64,000 nucleotides of DNA from Streptomyces sp. V3I7 (GTDB taxonomy: Bacteria > Actinomycetota > Actinomycetes > Streptomycetales > Streptomycetaceae), in contig NZ_JAUSZK010000001.1 in NCBI RefSeq assembly GCF_030817495.1, forward strand, positions 4,877,001 to 4,941,000, written 5' to 3'. Below are positions 32,634 to 41,366 of this stretch, piece after piece. Positions within the stretch are counted from its first letter, which is position 1, and each line of letters begins with the position of its first letter. Made by a program: the position numbers and the translations under genes. The notes under the pieces were generated by a model. That model was given only the letters and a program-made list of their open reading frames with translations, ran no database searches and was not told where the DNA came from.

Positions 32634-33941
32634 ATGACGGAACAGCAGCAGCAAGGTGGCGACGGGGGAGCCGAGTTCGACCCGTGGGCGCCGCCGGAGG
32701 ACAACCCGCCGGCGCAGGAGAGCGGCCCGGCGGTGGACGTGAGCAAACCGACGCCGGGGCAGAGCGGACCCTCGCTGGAGAAGGCCGCGTGGCCGCTCGC
32801 GGCCGGCCAACCGGCGGACGCCGAGCCGCAGCCCCCGGCACAGGACCCGCCGCCGTCGCCGGCACGCGACGGCGACACCCTGACGCCCGCGCCCGGCTCT
32901 TCCGCGTCGGGCTCCGCGGGCCCCGGCTTCGCTGGGCCGGGCTCCGCCGCACCGAGCTCCGTGGCGCCGGGCTCTGCCGCGCCCGCCGTGTGCGGGGCGG
33001 ATGCTGGCCCCGGCTCTTCCGCGCCGGGCTCCGCGGGCCCCGGCTTCGCTGGGCCGGGCTTGGCCGAACCGGGCTTGGCTGCGCCGGGCGCCGTGGCGCC
33101 GGGCTCTGCCGCGCCCGCCGTGTGCGGGGCGGATGCTGGCCCCGGCTCTTCCGCGCCGGGCTCCGCCGTCCCTGGCTCCGTCGCGCAGGGCTTCGCCGTC
33201 CCCGGCTCCGCCGCACCGGGCTCCGCGGGCCCCGGCTCTGCCGCGTCGGGCTCCGCGGGCCCCGGCTTCGCTGGGCCGGGCTTGGCCGAACCGGGCTTGG
33301 CTGCGTCGGGCGCCGTAGCGCCGGGCTTCGCCGGCCCCGGCTCCGCCGCGTCGGGCTTCTCCGTACCGGGCTCCGCCCCGGGCTTCGCCGTCCCCGGCTC
33401 CGCCGCACCGGGCTCCATGGCGTCGGGCGCCGCCGCGCCCGGCGCGCCCGCGCCCCAAGGCTGGACCGGGCCCGCCGTGCCGCCCGTGCCGATGGCCCCG
33501 GCCGGGCACGGACACGGCGCCGCGGGGGCGATACCGCCTGGCGGCTATGGCGTCCCCGGCTACCCGCCGGGCTACGGCTGGCCCGGGATGCCGATGCCGC
33601 CGCAGAACGGCATGGGCACCACGGCGATGATCCTCGGCATCCTGTCCTGCGTGCTGTTCTGCATGTACGGCATCTTCTCCATCGGGCTCGGCATCGCCGC
33701 CGTGGTCCTCGGGGTCAAGGGCAAGAAGCTCGTCGACCGCGGCGAGGCCACCAACCGCAGCCAGGCCCAGGCGGGATTCATCACGGGCATCGTCGGGATC
33801 GTCCTCGGCGTCCTGATCCTCGCCTTTTTCGCCGTCATCCTGGTGATGGGCCTCATGGCCAGGAACCACGAAACGGAGTACGGCTCGACATCCGACTCCG
33901 CCTCCACCGCGTCGGCACCCCTCCAGGTCCAGGCCGGCTGA
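32634..33941 (+). CDS. DUF4190 membrane protein with long Pro-Gly-Ser-Ala repeat region
   Basis: 435 residues from ATG 32634, with GGGGGGA just upstream. An acidic N-terminus is followed at about 85-265 by repeats of PGSA(A/G)PGFAGPG type, two containing the same AAPAVCGADAGPGSS block. A GYPPGYGWPGMPMPP linker comes next, then two membrane segments of a DUF4190 domain (about 325-410: MGTTAMILGILSCVLFCMYG..GFITGIVGIVLGVL). The disordered part is longer and more regular than in the usual DUF4190 proteins and has expanded by DNA duplication (see 32961-33171). Function unknown; the domain is common in Gram-positive envelope proteins. Confidence 0.82.
   Translation: MTEQQQQGGDGGAEFDPWAPPEDNPPAQESGPAVDVSKPTPGQSGPSLEKAAWPLAAGQPADAEPQPPAQDPPPSPARDGDTLTPAPGSSASGSAGPGFAGPGSAAPSSVAPGSAAPAVCGADAGPGSSAPGSAGPGFAGPGLAEPGLAAPGAVAPGSAAPAVCGADAGPGSSAPGSAVPGSVAQGFAVPGSAAPGSAGPGSAASGSAGPGFAGPGLAEPGLAASGAVAPGFAGPGSAASGFSVPGSAPGFAVPGSAAPGSMASGAAAPGAPAPQGWTGPAVPPVPMAPAGHGHGAAGAIPPGGYGVPGYPPGYGWPGMPMPPQNGMGTTAMILGILSCVLFCMYGIFSIGLGIAAVVLGVKGKKLVDRGEATNRSQAQAGFITGIVGIVLGVLILAFFAVILVMGLMARNHETEYGSTSDSASTASAPLQVQAG
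32961..33171. repeat. Direct repeat of about 70 bp inside the DUF4190 gene
   Basis: The segment starting GTGGCGCCGGGCTCTGCCGC at 32961 recurs at 33093, identical for about 70 bases, 132 bases (44 codons) apart. A second in-frame pair starts at about 33045 and 33265 (GGCTTCGCTGGGCCGGGCTT). The repeats keep the reading frame, so array length can change without breaking the gene. Confidence 0.85.
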
Positions 33942-33949
33942 TCGGACCG

Positions 33950-33982
33950 GCGGCGGGGGTGCGCCCCGCTCACCCCCGCCGC
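33950..33982. terminator. Convergent terminator overlapping the NADAR stop codon
   Basis: A perfect 12-bp stem, GCGGCGGGGGTG (33950-33961) and CACCCCCGCCGC (33971-33982), with a 9-base loop. It lies between convergent genes; the stop codon of the minus-strand gene (33970-33972) is inside it. Confidence 0.7.
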
Positions 33983-34557
33983 AACCGCTCCCGGGCCGCC
34001 ATCAACGCGAAGCCCAGCAGATTCGGCCCCCGCCACCGCGCCGGGTCGTGCGCCGCCTCGTCGTCCGCCGCCAGGCCGATGCCCCACACGCGGTCGAGGG
34101 GACTGGCCTCCACCAGGACGCGGTCGCCGGTGGTCAGCAGGAACTCCCGCAGCGCGGCGTCCGCACCGAACTTGTGGACGCTGCCCTCGGTCACGATGCC
34201 GAAGCGCTCCCGCTCCCAGGTCGCCTCGTCGAAGCCGCGCACCAGCCGTCCGGCCTTCTTGGCCTGGGCGGGATGAGCGGCGGCCAGTATCCGGCGCTCC
34301 GCCTCCGCGTCGCCGAACAGCCGCGCCTTGCCGGCCATCATCCAGTGCTCCGCCGTCGCGTACTCCACCCCGTCCACCGTGAACGGCGACGGCCACCACT
34401 GGCTGAGGCAACTCGCCCCGATCCGGCCGTCCGGTAGCGGGCGGTGCCCCCAGAAGTGCAGGTACTTGACGCGCGCCCCCGCGTGGATCTCCGCGACGAG
34501 CGACTCCACCGAACCGATCTTCCCCATGCCGGACAGTCTGACAGGCGTCACTGACAT
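33970..34557 (-). CDS. NADAR family protein (YbiA-like N-glycosidase)
   Basis: 195 residues from ATG 34557, with AAGGAG 8 bases before it; the frame continues upstream but without a ribosome site. The NADAR domain spans nearly the whole protein: LHFWGHRPL, LSQWWPSPFTVDGVEYATAEHWMMAGKARLFGD, then RFGIVTEGSVHKF and DRVWGIGL. Family members cleave N-glycosidic bonds of reactive riboflavin precursors, and some act on ADP-ribosylated guanine. No riboflavin or DarT gene is adjacent, so house-cleaning is the default reading. Confidence 0.85.
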   Translation of the reverse strand: MSVTPVRLSGMGKIGSVESLVAEIHAGARVKYLHFWGHRPLPDGRIGASCLSQWWPSPFTVDGVEYATAEHWMMAGKARLFGDAEAERRILAAAHPAQAKKAGRLVRGFDEATWERERFGIVTEGSVHKFGADAALREFLLTTGDRVLVEASPLDRVWGIGLAADDEAAHDPARWRGPNLLGFALMAARERLRRG

Positions 34558-34612
34558 CCCCTCAACTCCTTTCAGTCCAGGGCATATCGACTCCCTCGCT
34601 CGGCCCTCGACA

Positions 34613-34648
34613 GATTCCGTCGCGTAACCAAAAGGCAACAACGGAATC
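34613..34648. promoter_or_regulatory. Inverted repeat enclosing a GlnR-like box
   Basis: GATTCCGT (34613-34620) and ACGGAATC (34641-34648) are perfect inverted repeats. Between them lies GTAAC-n6-GCAAC (34624-34639), one mismatch from the actinomycete GlnR consensus GTnAC-n6-GAAAC. It is upstream of the aldehyde dehydrogenase relic and the polyamine importer, which nitrogen control would suit. The divergent NADAR gene starts at 34557. Confidence 0.4.
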
Positions 34649-34739
34649 ACTTGTTGGAGTCCCATGGCTCTGCCAGGATCGGCACTCGATTCGAGCGGCA
34701 GCTACGCCACCCACCCCCGGGACAGGGGCCGGCGGAGGA

Positions 34740-34938
34740 GGGTCACATGGACGACCTGGAGCCGGGACGTCTACCGGGCGAACCGCACGACCCGCGAGCT
34801 CCGGGCGGGCCGCGTCTGGATCAACGACCACATCCCGATCGTTCATTCGATGAATACGCGCAGGTCAAGCACGTAATGTTCGACAACACCGCGGTGGCCC
34901 GCAAGGACTGGCACCGCACGATCTCCGGGGACCGATAG
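34740..34938 (+). pseudogene. Relic of an aldehyde dehydrogenase C-terminus
   Basis: The frame through 34764 reads TWSRDVYRANRTTRELRAGRVWINDHIPIV, the ALDH segment that precedes the conserved MPHGGF..GYGKD block. That block is missing. After a junction near 34845-34850 a different frame continues FDEYAQVKHVMFDNTAVARKDWHR to a stop at 34938, the normal C-terminus. So about 18-20 codons were deleted with a frameshift, and the N-terminal 400 residues are gone. It sits just ahead of the polyamine importer, where an intact aminobutyraldehyde dehydrogenase gene would make sense. The paralogue at 11389 may have made it dispensable. Confidence 0.75.
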
Positions 34939-34998
34939 TCACGAGCGGCCCGGCCCGACCCCGGCCGGCCACCTCCCTTCCGAAAGGGCATCACGCGC

Positions 34999-36246
34999 AT
35001 GGAGCAGTACGAGCCCCACCGCCTGACCCCGCCGCAGGCGGCCGCCTTGCGGCGCAGTCTGCGCGGCGGGCGGGCCTCCCTGACCCGGCGTTCGCTGCTG
35101 CGCGCCACCGCGGGCGGTGCGTTCGCGGCCGGCGGGCTCGGGGCTCTGAGCGCCTGCGGCATCCCCCCGGCGGGCCAGGCCCAGGGCGGCACGTCGACGG
35201 AGGACCACTCGGCGCGGGAGAAGACCGTCCACTTCTCCAACTGGACCGAGTACATCGACATCGACGACAGCGGCAAGCACCACCCGACGCTCGACGCCTT
35301 CCGCAAGCGCACCGGCATATCGGTCACGTACACCGAGGACATCAACGACAACAACGAGTTCTTCGGCAAGATCAAGCCGCAGCTCGCCGCGGGCCAGGAC
35401 ACCGGCCGCGACCTCATCGTCCTCACCGACTGGCTGGCCGCCCGGCTGATCCGCCTGGGCTGGGCCCAGAAGCTGGACGTCTCGCACCTGCCGAACGCGT
35501 ACACCAACCTCTCCGCCCCGTTCCGCGACCCCGACTGGGACCCGGGCCGCGCCTACTCCTACCCGTGGACGGGCATCCCGACCGTCATCGCCTACAACAA
35601 GAAGGCCCTCGACGGCGTCGAGGTGAAGTCGGTCTCCGACCTCCTCGACAACCCCAGGCTCAAGGGCCGCGTCGGCCTGCTGTCCGAGATGCGCGACAGC
35701 GTCGGCATGACGCTGCTCGACATGGGCGAGGACCTCGGCACGTTCACCGACGACGACTTCGACGCGGCCATCGCCCGCCTCCAGAAGGCCGTCGACAAGG
35801 GCCAGATCCGCCGCTTCACCGGCAACGACTACACCGCCGACCTGACCAAGGGCGACTTCGCGGCCTGCCTCGCCTGGGCCGGTGACGTCGTCCAGCTCAA
35901 GGCGGACAGCCCCGACATCGACTTCGTCATCCCCGACAGCGGCTACATGACGTCGACCGACAACCTGCTGATCCCCAACAGGGCGCGCCACAAGACGAAC
36001 GCCGAGCGGCTCATCGACTTCTACTACGAGCCCCAGCGGGCCGCCGAACTCGCCGCCTACATCAACTACGTCACCCCGGTCGACGGGGTGAAGCCGTACC
36101 TGGCGAAGATCGACGAGGGCGCGGCGAACGATCCGCTGATCGTCCCCGACAAGGCCATGCAGGCGCGGTCCCATGCCTTCCGCTCCCTGAGCCAGAAGGA
36201 AGAGACGGTCTACGAAGAGAAGTTCGCGAAGCTCACAGGGGCGTGA
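34999..36246 (+). CDS. potD: Polyamine ABC transporter substrate-binding lipoprotein (PotD-type)
   Basis: 415 residues from ATG 34999, after GAAAGGG. The N-terminus has a twin-arginine motif (LTRRSLLRAT, about 28-37) and a lipobox LSAC (about 50-53), so it is a Tat-exported lipoprotein held on the outer face of the membrane. Mature part: VHFSNWTEYID, WTGIPTVIAYNKKALDG, GFAACLAWAGD-like pocket residues (GDFAACLAWAGD) and ADDFIPDSGYMTSTDNL-type C-lobe motifs, as in spermidine/putrescine binding proteins. First gene of a complete potDABC-order importer. Putrescine, cadaverine or spermidine are likely ligands. Confidence 0.9.
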   Translation: MEQYEPHRLTPPQAAALRRSLRGGRASLTRRSLLRATAGGAFAAGGLGALSACGIPPAGQAQGGTSTEDHSAREKTVHFSNWTEYIDIDDSGKHHPTLDAFRKRTGISVTYTEDINDNNEFFGKIKPQLAAGQDTGRDLIVLTDWLAARLIRLGWAQKLDVSHLPNAYTNLSAPFRDPDWDPGRAYSYPWTGIPTVIAYNKKALDGVEVKSVSDLLDNPRLKGRVGLLSEMRDSVGMTLLDMGEDLGTFTDDDFDAAIARLQKAVDKGQIRRFTGNDYTADLTKGDFAACLAWAGDVVQLKADSPDIDFVIPDSGYMTSTDNLLIPNRARHKTNAERLIDFYYEPQRAAELAAYINYVTPVDGVKPYLAKIDEGAANDPLIVPDKAMQARSHAFRSLSQKEETVYEEKFAKLTGA

Positions 36247-37397
36247 CGACGATGACGACGACAGACAGCAGCGGCGACATCCGCCTCGCCGGGATCGGCA
36301 AGACCTACGGCTCCTTCACGGCCGTGCATCCGCTGGACCTGACCGTGCCGCAGGGCTCCTTCTTCGCCCTGCTCGGCCCCTCGGGCTGCGGCAAGACCAC
36401 CACCCTGCGCGTGATCGCCGGGCTGGAGGAGCCGAGCAGCGGCACCGTGCACCTCGGTGACCAGGACGTGACCGGGCTGCCGCCCCACAAGCGGCCGGTG
36501 AACACCGTCTTCCAGTCCTACGCCCTCTTCCCGCACCTGGACATCTTCGAGAACGTCGCCTTCGGCCTGCGCCGACGCGGCGTCAAGTCGGTGAAGAAGC
36601 AGGTCGAGGACATGCTCGACCTCGTCCAACTCGGCGAGCAGGCGCGCAAGAAGCCCCACCAGCTCTCCGGCGGCCAGCAGCAGCGCGTCGCCGTGGCCCG
36701 CGCCCTGATCAACCACCCGCAGGTGCTTCTCCTCGACGAACCCCTCGGCGCCCTCGACCTCAAACTGCGCCGCCAGATGCAACTGGAGCTCAAGCGCATC
36801 CAGACCGAGGTCGGCATCACCTTCATCCACGTCACGCACGACCAGGAGGAGGCCATGACCATGGCCGACACGGTCGCCGTGATGAACGCGGGCCGCGTCG
36901 AGCAACTCGGCACGCCCGCCGACCTGTACGAGAATCCGCGGACCACCTTCGTCGCGAACTTCCTCGGCACCTCCAATCTGATCGAGGCCGAGGTCGACGC
37001 CAGGAGCGGCACCGACGTCGTCGTCCGCGCGGGCGGCGGCAAGCTGATCCTGCCCGAGACGCGCTGCTCCACCGCGACGCGGACCGAAGGCCGGGTGCTG
37101 GTCGGGGTGCGCCCCGAGAAGATCTCGCTCACGCACGCCGACGACGCGGGCGCGATACCCGAGGGCCGCAACCGGCTCACCGGCAAGATCGCCGACGCCG
37201 GCTTCATCGGGGTGTCCACGCAGTACGTCGTCGAGACCGCCGTCTGCCCCGAGTTCGCGGTCTACGTCCAGAACGTCGACCGGGACACGCGGCTCGTGCC
37301 CGGCGCCGACGTCGTCCTGCACTGGAGCCCGGCCCACACCTTCGGCCTGGATGCGGCACAGGACATCGACGCGGGCGTCGAGGAAGAGGCCGCCTAG
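36243..37397 (+). CDS. potA: Polyamine ABC transporter ATP-binding protein (PotA-type)
   Basis: 384 residues from GTG 36243, overlapping the binding-protein stop by 4 bases; ATG 36252 is a second option. Walker [10 protein letters not shown]-loop [11 protein letters not shown], signature [15 protein letters not shown], Walker [13 protein letters not shown] and H-loop VTHDQEEA are all intact. A C-terminal TOBE region (about 290-375, [10 protein letters not shown]..) follows. It powers uptake through the two permeases that come next. Confidence 0.92.
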   Translation: MTTMTTTDSSGDIRLAGIGKTYGSFTAVHPLDLTVPQGSFFALLGPSGCGKTTTLRVIAGLEEPSSGTVHLGDQDVTGLPPHKRPVNTVFQSYALFPHLDIFENVAFGLRRRGVKSVKKQVEDMLDLVQLGEQARKKPHQLSGGQQQRVAVARALINHPQVLLLDEPLGALDLKLRRQMQLELKRIQTEVGITFIHVTHDQEEAMTMADTVAVMNAGRVEQLGTPADLYENPRTTFVANFLGTSNLIEAEVDARSGTDVVVRAGGGKLILPETRCSTATRTEGRVLVGVRPEKISLTHADDAGAIPEGRNRLTGKIADAGFIGVSTQYVVETAVCPEFAVYVQNVDRDTRLVPGADVVLHWSPAHTFGLDAAQDIDAGVEEEAA

Positions 37398-37399
37398 CC

Positions 37400-38326
37400 A
37401 TGTCGACTCTCACCGAGGCGCCCGCGCCTCTCGCCGCGGCACCGGCCACGAAGCCTCCGCGTCTGCGCGGCCGCTGGACGCCGTACTGGCTGCTGCTGCC
37501 CGGCATCCTGTGGCTGCTGCTCTTCTTCGCGCTGCCGATGGTCTACCAGGCCTCCACCTCCGTGCAGACCGGCTCCCTGGAGACCGGCTACAAGGTCACC
37601 TGGCACGTCGCGACGTACTGGGACGCGCTGAACGAGTACTGGCCCCAGTTCCTGCGCTCGGTCCTCTACGCGGGCGCCGCGACCGGGCTGTGCCTCGTGC
37701 TCGGCTACCCGCTGGCGTACCTCATCGCCTTCCGCGCGGGCCGCTGGCGGAACCTGGTCATGGTCCTGGTGATCGCGCCGTTCTTCACCAGCTTCCTGAT
37801 CCGCACCCTCGCCTGGAAGACGATCCTCGCGGACGACGGGCCGGTCGTCGGCGCGCTGAACGCGCTGCACGTCCTGGACCTCACCAACTGGCTCGGCTGG
37901 ACCGAGGGCCACCGGGTCCTCGCCACACCGCTCGCGGTGGTGTGCGGACTGACGTACAACTTCCTGCCGTTCATGATCCTGCCGCTCTACACCTCGTTGG
38001 AGCGGATCGACGGGCGGCTGCACGAGGCGGCCGGCGACCTGTACGCCACGCCCTGGACCACCTTCCGCAAGGTCACCTTCCCGCTGTCGATGCCCGGCGT
38101 GGTCTCCGGCACGCTGCTGACCTTCATCCCGGCGACCGGCGACTACGTCAACGCCGAACTCCTCGGCTCCACCGACACCCGCATGATCGGCAACGTCATC
38201 CAGACGCAGTTCCTGCGGATCCTCGACTACCCGACGGCCGCGGCGCTGTCCTTCATCCTCATGGCCGCGATCCTGCTCATGGTCACCCTGTACATCCGCC
38301 GGTCCGGGACGGAGGACCTGGTCTAG
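37400..38326 (+). CDS. potB: Polyamine ABC transporter permease (PotB-type)
   Basis: 308 residues from ATG 37400, 2 bases after the ATPase stop. Six membrane segments and the EAA loop EAAGDLYATPWTTFRKVTFP (about 214-233). The N-terminal 25 residues are cytosolic and Ala/Pro-rich. With the PotC-type protein it forms the translocation pore. Confidence 0.92.
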   Translation: MSTLTEAPAPLAAAPATKPPRLRGRWTPYWLLLPGILWLLLFFALPMVYQASTSVQTGSLETGYKVTWHVATYWDALNEYWPQFLRSVLYAGAATGLCLVLGYPLAYLIAFRAGRWRNLVMVLVIAPFFTSFLIRTLAWKTILADDGPVVGALNALHVLDLTNWLGWTEGHRVLATPLAVVCGLTYNFLPFMILPLYTSLERIDGRLHEAAGDLYATPWTTFRKVTFPLSMPGVVSGTLLTFIPATGDYVNAELLGSTDTRMIGNVIQTQFLRILDYPTAAALSFILMAAILLMVTLYIRRSGTEDLV

Positions 38327-39130
38327 ATGCCGTTCGTCTCCTGGCTCAAGCGGCGCCTCGTCGTCATCGCGGGACTGCTGACGCTCGCCTATCTGCTGCT
38401 GCCCAACGTCGTCGTCACGGTGTTCTCCTTCAACGACCCCAAGGGGCGCTTCAACTACGCCTGGCAGCGGTTCTCCACGAACGGCTGGCAGGACCCGTGC
38501 GGCGTCGCCGACCTGTGCGGCTCGCTCGCGCTCAGCCTCCAGATCGCCGTGTGGGCGACGCTCGGCGCGACCGTCCTCGGCACGATGATCGCCTTCGCGC
38601 TGGTCCGCTACCGCTTCCGCGCGCGCGGGGCCGTGAACTCGCTGATCTTCCTGCCCATGGCCATGCCCGAGGTCGTCATGGCCGCCTCGCTGCTCACCCT
38701 GTTCCTCAACATGGGCGCGCAGCTGGGCTTCTGGACGATCCTGATCGCCCACGTCATGTTCTGCCTCAGCTTCGTCGTCACCGCGGTCAAGGCGCGCGTG
38801 ATGTCGATGGACCCGAGGCTGGAGGAGGCGGCGCGGGACCTGTACGCCGGGCCCGTGCAGACCTTCCTGCGGGTCACGCTGCCGATCGCGGCGCCCGGGA
38901 TCGCCGCGGGCGCGCTGTTGTCCTTCGCGCTCTCCTTCGACGACTTCATCATCACCAACTTCAACGCGGGCTCGACCGTCACCTTCCCCATGTTCGTGTG
39001 GGGTTCGGCGCAGCGCGGTACGCCGGTCCAGATCAACGTCATCGGTACGGCGATGTTCCTGGTCGCCGTCCTGTGCGTGCTGGTCGCCGTGCTCGTCGGC
39101 AACCGCCGTAACCGGCGGCGGCCCACCTGA
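38327..39130 (+). CDS. potC: Polyamine ABC transporter permease (PotC-type)
   Basis: 267 residues from ATG 38327, directly after the PotB-type stop (no spacing). Six membrane segments, EAA loop EEAARDLYAGPVQTFLRVTL (about 166-185) and the conserved SFDDFIITNFNAG. It ends the importer operon; paired inverted repeats follow at 39132-39166. Confidence 0.92.
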   Translation: MPFVSWLKRRLVVIAGLLTLAYLLLPNVVVTVFSFNDPKGRFNYAWQRFSTNGWQDPCGVADLCGSLALSLQIAVWATLGATVLGTMIAFALVRYRFRARGAVNSLIFLPMAMPEVVMAASLLTLFLNMGAQLGFWTILIAHVMFCLSFVVTAVKARVMSMDPRLEEAARDLYAGPVQTFLRVTLPIAAPGIAAGALLSFALSFDDFIITNFNAGSTVTFPMFVWGSAQRGTPVQINVIGTAMFLVAVLCVLVAVLVGNRRNRRRPT

Positions 39131-39131
39131 T

Positions 39132-39166
39132 GTGACCCAGGTCACTTCAGGCAGGTGCCGGAACCT
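39132..39166. promoter_or_regulatory. Two short inverted repeats after potC
   Basis: GTGACC-CA-GGTCAC (39132-39145) and CAGGT..ACCTG (39151-39166) lie between potC and the gene at 39239. They could end the importer transcript or act as an operator for the next gene. Neither is long enough to be a convincing terminator. Confidence 0.35.
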
Positions 39167-39238
39167 GCGTAATGCGGCGACGAGACCTCCCTCTCACTCG
39201 TGAACGCGACGCGTCCACGACGTAAGGGAGGTCTCCTC

Positions 39239-39691
39239 ATGGCTGGAGCGAAGACGGCGGTCGACTGGCTCGCATCCGTGGCACCGGACCCCGACGGCTG
39301 CCGCTGGGAATGGGAGCGCAACCCCCTCGGGGTCGCGCTGCTGCCCGCCGGCAAGGCCTGGGATGTCCTCATCCTGCCGGGAGAGCTGGGCTATCCGACC
39401 CTCGATGTGCTCACCCGTGTCCTCGATCAACCCGGGCCCGTCCTGGTCGACTTCGGGGACAACCGGGTGGGCTTCTTCGTCCCCCCGGGCACCGCGGCCC
39501 GCTGGCTCGGCACCGGCATCCGCACGGCCGGCCCCGGCACCTGGATCGTCGTGCCGTACCCCGGCCGCGCCACCCAGGGAGTCCGCTGGCTGGTCCCCCC
39601 CGACGGCTCCGGCACCCTCACGGACCCCGCCCTCCTGGAACTCGCCATGCACGAGGCGGCGGCAGGCCTGGCTGCCGAGGGCGACGCGTAG
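39239..39691 (+). CDS. Protein resembling the N-terminal prim-pol-like domain
   Basis: 150 residues from ATG 39239, with AAGGGAGG at 39224-39231. The sequence NPLGVALLPAGKAWDVLILPG, VDFGDNRVGFFVPPGTAARW and GTWIVVPYPG..GVRWLVPPDG follows the layout of streptomycete proteins annotated as bifunctional DNA primase/polymerase N-terminal domain. The catalytic acidic pair of archaeal-type primases is not evident, so this is probably a non-catalytic relative. No helicase, repeat or plasmid gene is adjacent. Function unknown. Confidence 0.6.
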   Translation: MAGAKTAVDWLASVAPDPDGCRWEWERNPLGVALLPAGKAWDVLILPGELGYPTLDVLTRVLDQPGPVLVDFGDNRVGFFVPPGTAARWLGTGIRTAGPGTWIVVPYPGRATQGVRWLVPPDGSGTLTDPALLELAMHEAAAGLAAEGDA

Positions 39692-40323
39692 CGCTCCGCC
39701 CGAAAGGCCCACCGAACCCCTCTGCAGAAACGATTCGAAAACCCCGAACACCCTCTCGCCCGCCTGACGGGGGAGGGCGGGGACAGTGTTTGGTCGGGCC
39801 GGGCTCGGGCTCTGGGGCTTGGTGTGGTCGAGCGGCGGGGCCCGGCCGGTCAAGGGGTGAGCGTCGGTCAGGGGTTGGGCGGGCGTGAGTTCGGGGGCTT
39901 GGCACGGCCGAGCGGCAGGGCTCGCGGCCCGTGGCCGGCTCGGGTGGCGGGGTTGTTCGTCCGGCGGGTGGGGCGGCGAGCCTTTGGCGCGAGGTCCCGG
40001 AGAGGCTCGCGCTCATGATGCCGGGCGCCGCTTCGCGGCCGAGCCGCGCGGCCAGGATCGGTCGGCGGTGGCGCGCGTCCGCCCGGGGGTTGCGAAGGGC
40101 TCCTGGCGCAGGTGCGGTCGATCAGCAGGGTCGGGCTGCTCCGGAACACCGTGCGCGGGCAGGCGCGGTCGATCAGCAACGGCGGGCTGGTCATGCCCAG
40201 GCGTCAGGCCCGCTACGGCGTCAAGGGGGGCGGGGCCGGGCGCTCACGCAGTCGGCGCCGGGCCGGCGAGCAGGGCGCCGGGCAGCGGTGCGAGCGCGGC
40301 GGCGGGCGCGGGCAACAGGAACG
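39692..40323. other. Gene-free GC-rich stretch
   Basis: 632 bases downstream of the 39239 gene. Open frames on both strands are Arg/Gly/Pro-rich with no ribosome site, and I reject them. There is a direct repeat, GCGGTCGATCAGCA at about 40107 and 40169 (CGCGGTCGATCAGCA), within a longer degenerate duplication of about 60 bases. The G/T-biased runs of 39790-39990 resemble decayed coding DNA but match nothing I recognise. Confidence 0.5.
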
Positions 40324-41172
40324 TCAGTCGACAGCTTCGGCGGGGCTCGGGTCCCGGCGCATCGCCCGGTCGACGAGCAGCGTCAGGCCCGTCAGGAGCA
40401 TCGTGCACAGGCACCACGACGCCACCACGTCCAGGGGCCAGTGGTAGCCGCTGCGGATCAGGCCGATTCCCACGGCCGCGTTGAGCACGGCGCAGGCGGT
40501 GGTCAGTTCGCGGCGGGCGTGGGGGGTGGGGAGCCAGGGGAGGAGGAGCAGGGTCGCGGCGCCGTAGACGATGAGGGCGGTCGCGGTGTGGCCCGAGGGG
40601 AAGTAGCCGGGGCCCGGCGGGGCGGTCGGGGGGCCGTAGCGGGCGACCGCCGACTTCAGCGGGACGATCAGCGCCGGGACCGGGGCCATCAGCGCCGCCG
40701 CCGCGGCCGGGGGCAGCCACCAGCGGGGCGTACCGGACCGGCGGCCGCGCAGGGCGACGTACGCCAGTGCGACGGCGAGGACCGGGACCGCGACCTGGAC
40801 GTTGCCCAGGTCGGCGAGGAACCGGCTGAAGGGGTCCGGGTGCAGGGCCGCCCGGCCCAGGCGCTCGTCCAGCCGCAGCAGTGGACCGGCGGCGACGACC
40901 TGCCAGGTGATCACGGTGAGGAGAAGGGCCGGAAGGCCCAGAAGGAGGAAGGAGGTCGGCCGCCCCGGAACAGGGGGGGACGTTCCGGGGCGGCCGTCCG
41001 GATCGGAACGCCGCGCGCCCCGGGGGGTTTGGGGCGGGCGACCGTCCGATCGGTGAGGAGATCCGGGGCCAGAGGCCCCGATTGTGTGCGCGAGGGCACG
41101 ACCAGGTCGAAGCTGGGGAGGCCCCGGCCTGATGTCGCCCACCGGAACCGGCGGGCGAGGTGTATCTCTCAT
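40324..41172 (-). CDS. PAP2 superfamily phosphatase (membrane)
   Basis: About 282 residues if ATG 41172 is used; the frame is open further upstream and no ribosome site fixes the start. The N-terminal 70 residues are Pro/Arg-rich. Six membrane segments follow, with the three PAP2 motifs: K-S-A-V-A-R-Y-G-P-P, YFPSGHTATALIVYG and RSGYHWPLDVVAS, whose His and Arg form the active site. It would dephosphorylate a lipid phosphate such as phosphatidate or undecaprenyl pyrophosphate on the outer membrane face. It is convergent with nothing and upstream of no partner. Confidence 0.8.
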   Translation of the reverse strand: MRDTPRPPVPVGDIRPGPPQLRPGRALAHTIGASGPGSPHRSDGRPPQTPRGARRSDPDGRPGTSPPVPGRPTSFLLLGLPALLLTVITWQVVAAGPLLRLDERLGRAALHPDPFSRFLADLGNVQVAVPVLAVALAYVALRGRRSGTPRWWLPPAAAAALMAPVPALIVPLKSAVARYGPPTAPPGPGYFPSGHTATALIVYGAATLLLLPWLPTPHARRELTTACAVLNAAVGIGLIRSGYHWPLDVVASWCLCTMLLTGLTLLVDRAMRRDPSPAEAVD

Positions 41173-41337
41173 CTGGGTAAAAGCTACGGCAGGGGGTGGC
41201 CTTTCGACAGACGCAATCGCCTCCCGCCATCCACCTCGCACACGTTCTTCACACGCTCGACGCCGCCGCCCCGGCCCTCGCACCGCGCTGGGTGAAAGGG
41301 CTGGGGCGTGTGGGGCTGAGGAGGCGTGAAATCCGAG

Positions 41338-41366
41338 CCTGAGCTCCGGCTTCGCGCCGGCTCAGA
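41338..41366. terminator. Hairpin at the 3' end of gabT
   Basis: CTGAGCTCCGGC and GCCGGCTCAG can pair (with a two-base bulge) around TTCGC. It overlaps the gabT stop codon (41362-41364). Confidence 0.45.

Noticed and set aside
34651..34938. Intact small gene ahead of potD
   Set aside because: The frame only joins an unrelated leader to the ALDH C-terminus. The two ALDH fragments lie in different frames, so it is a relic.
39868..40194. Minus-strand frame with LLIDRAC..LLIDRTC repeat
   Set aside because: The internal repeat comes from a DNA duplication at about 40107/40169. Composition is Pro/Arg-rich and no start signal is present.
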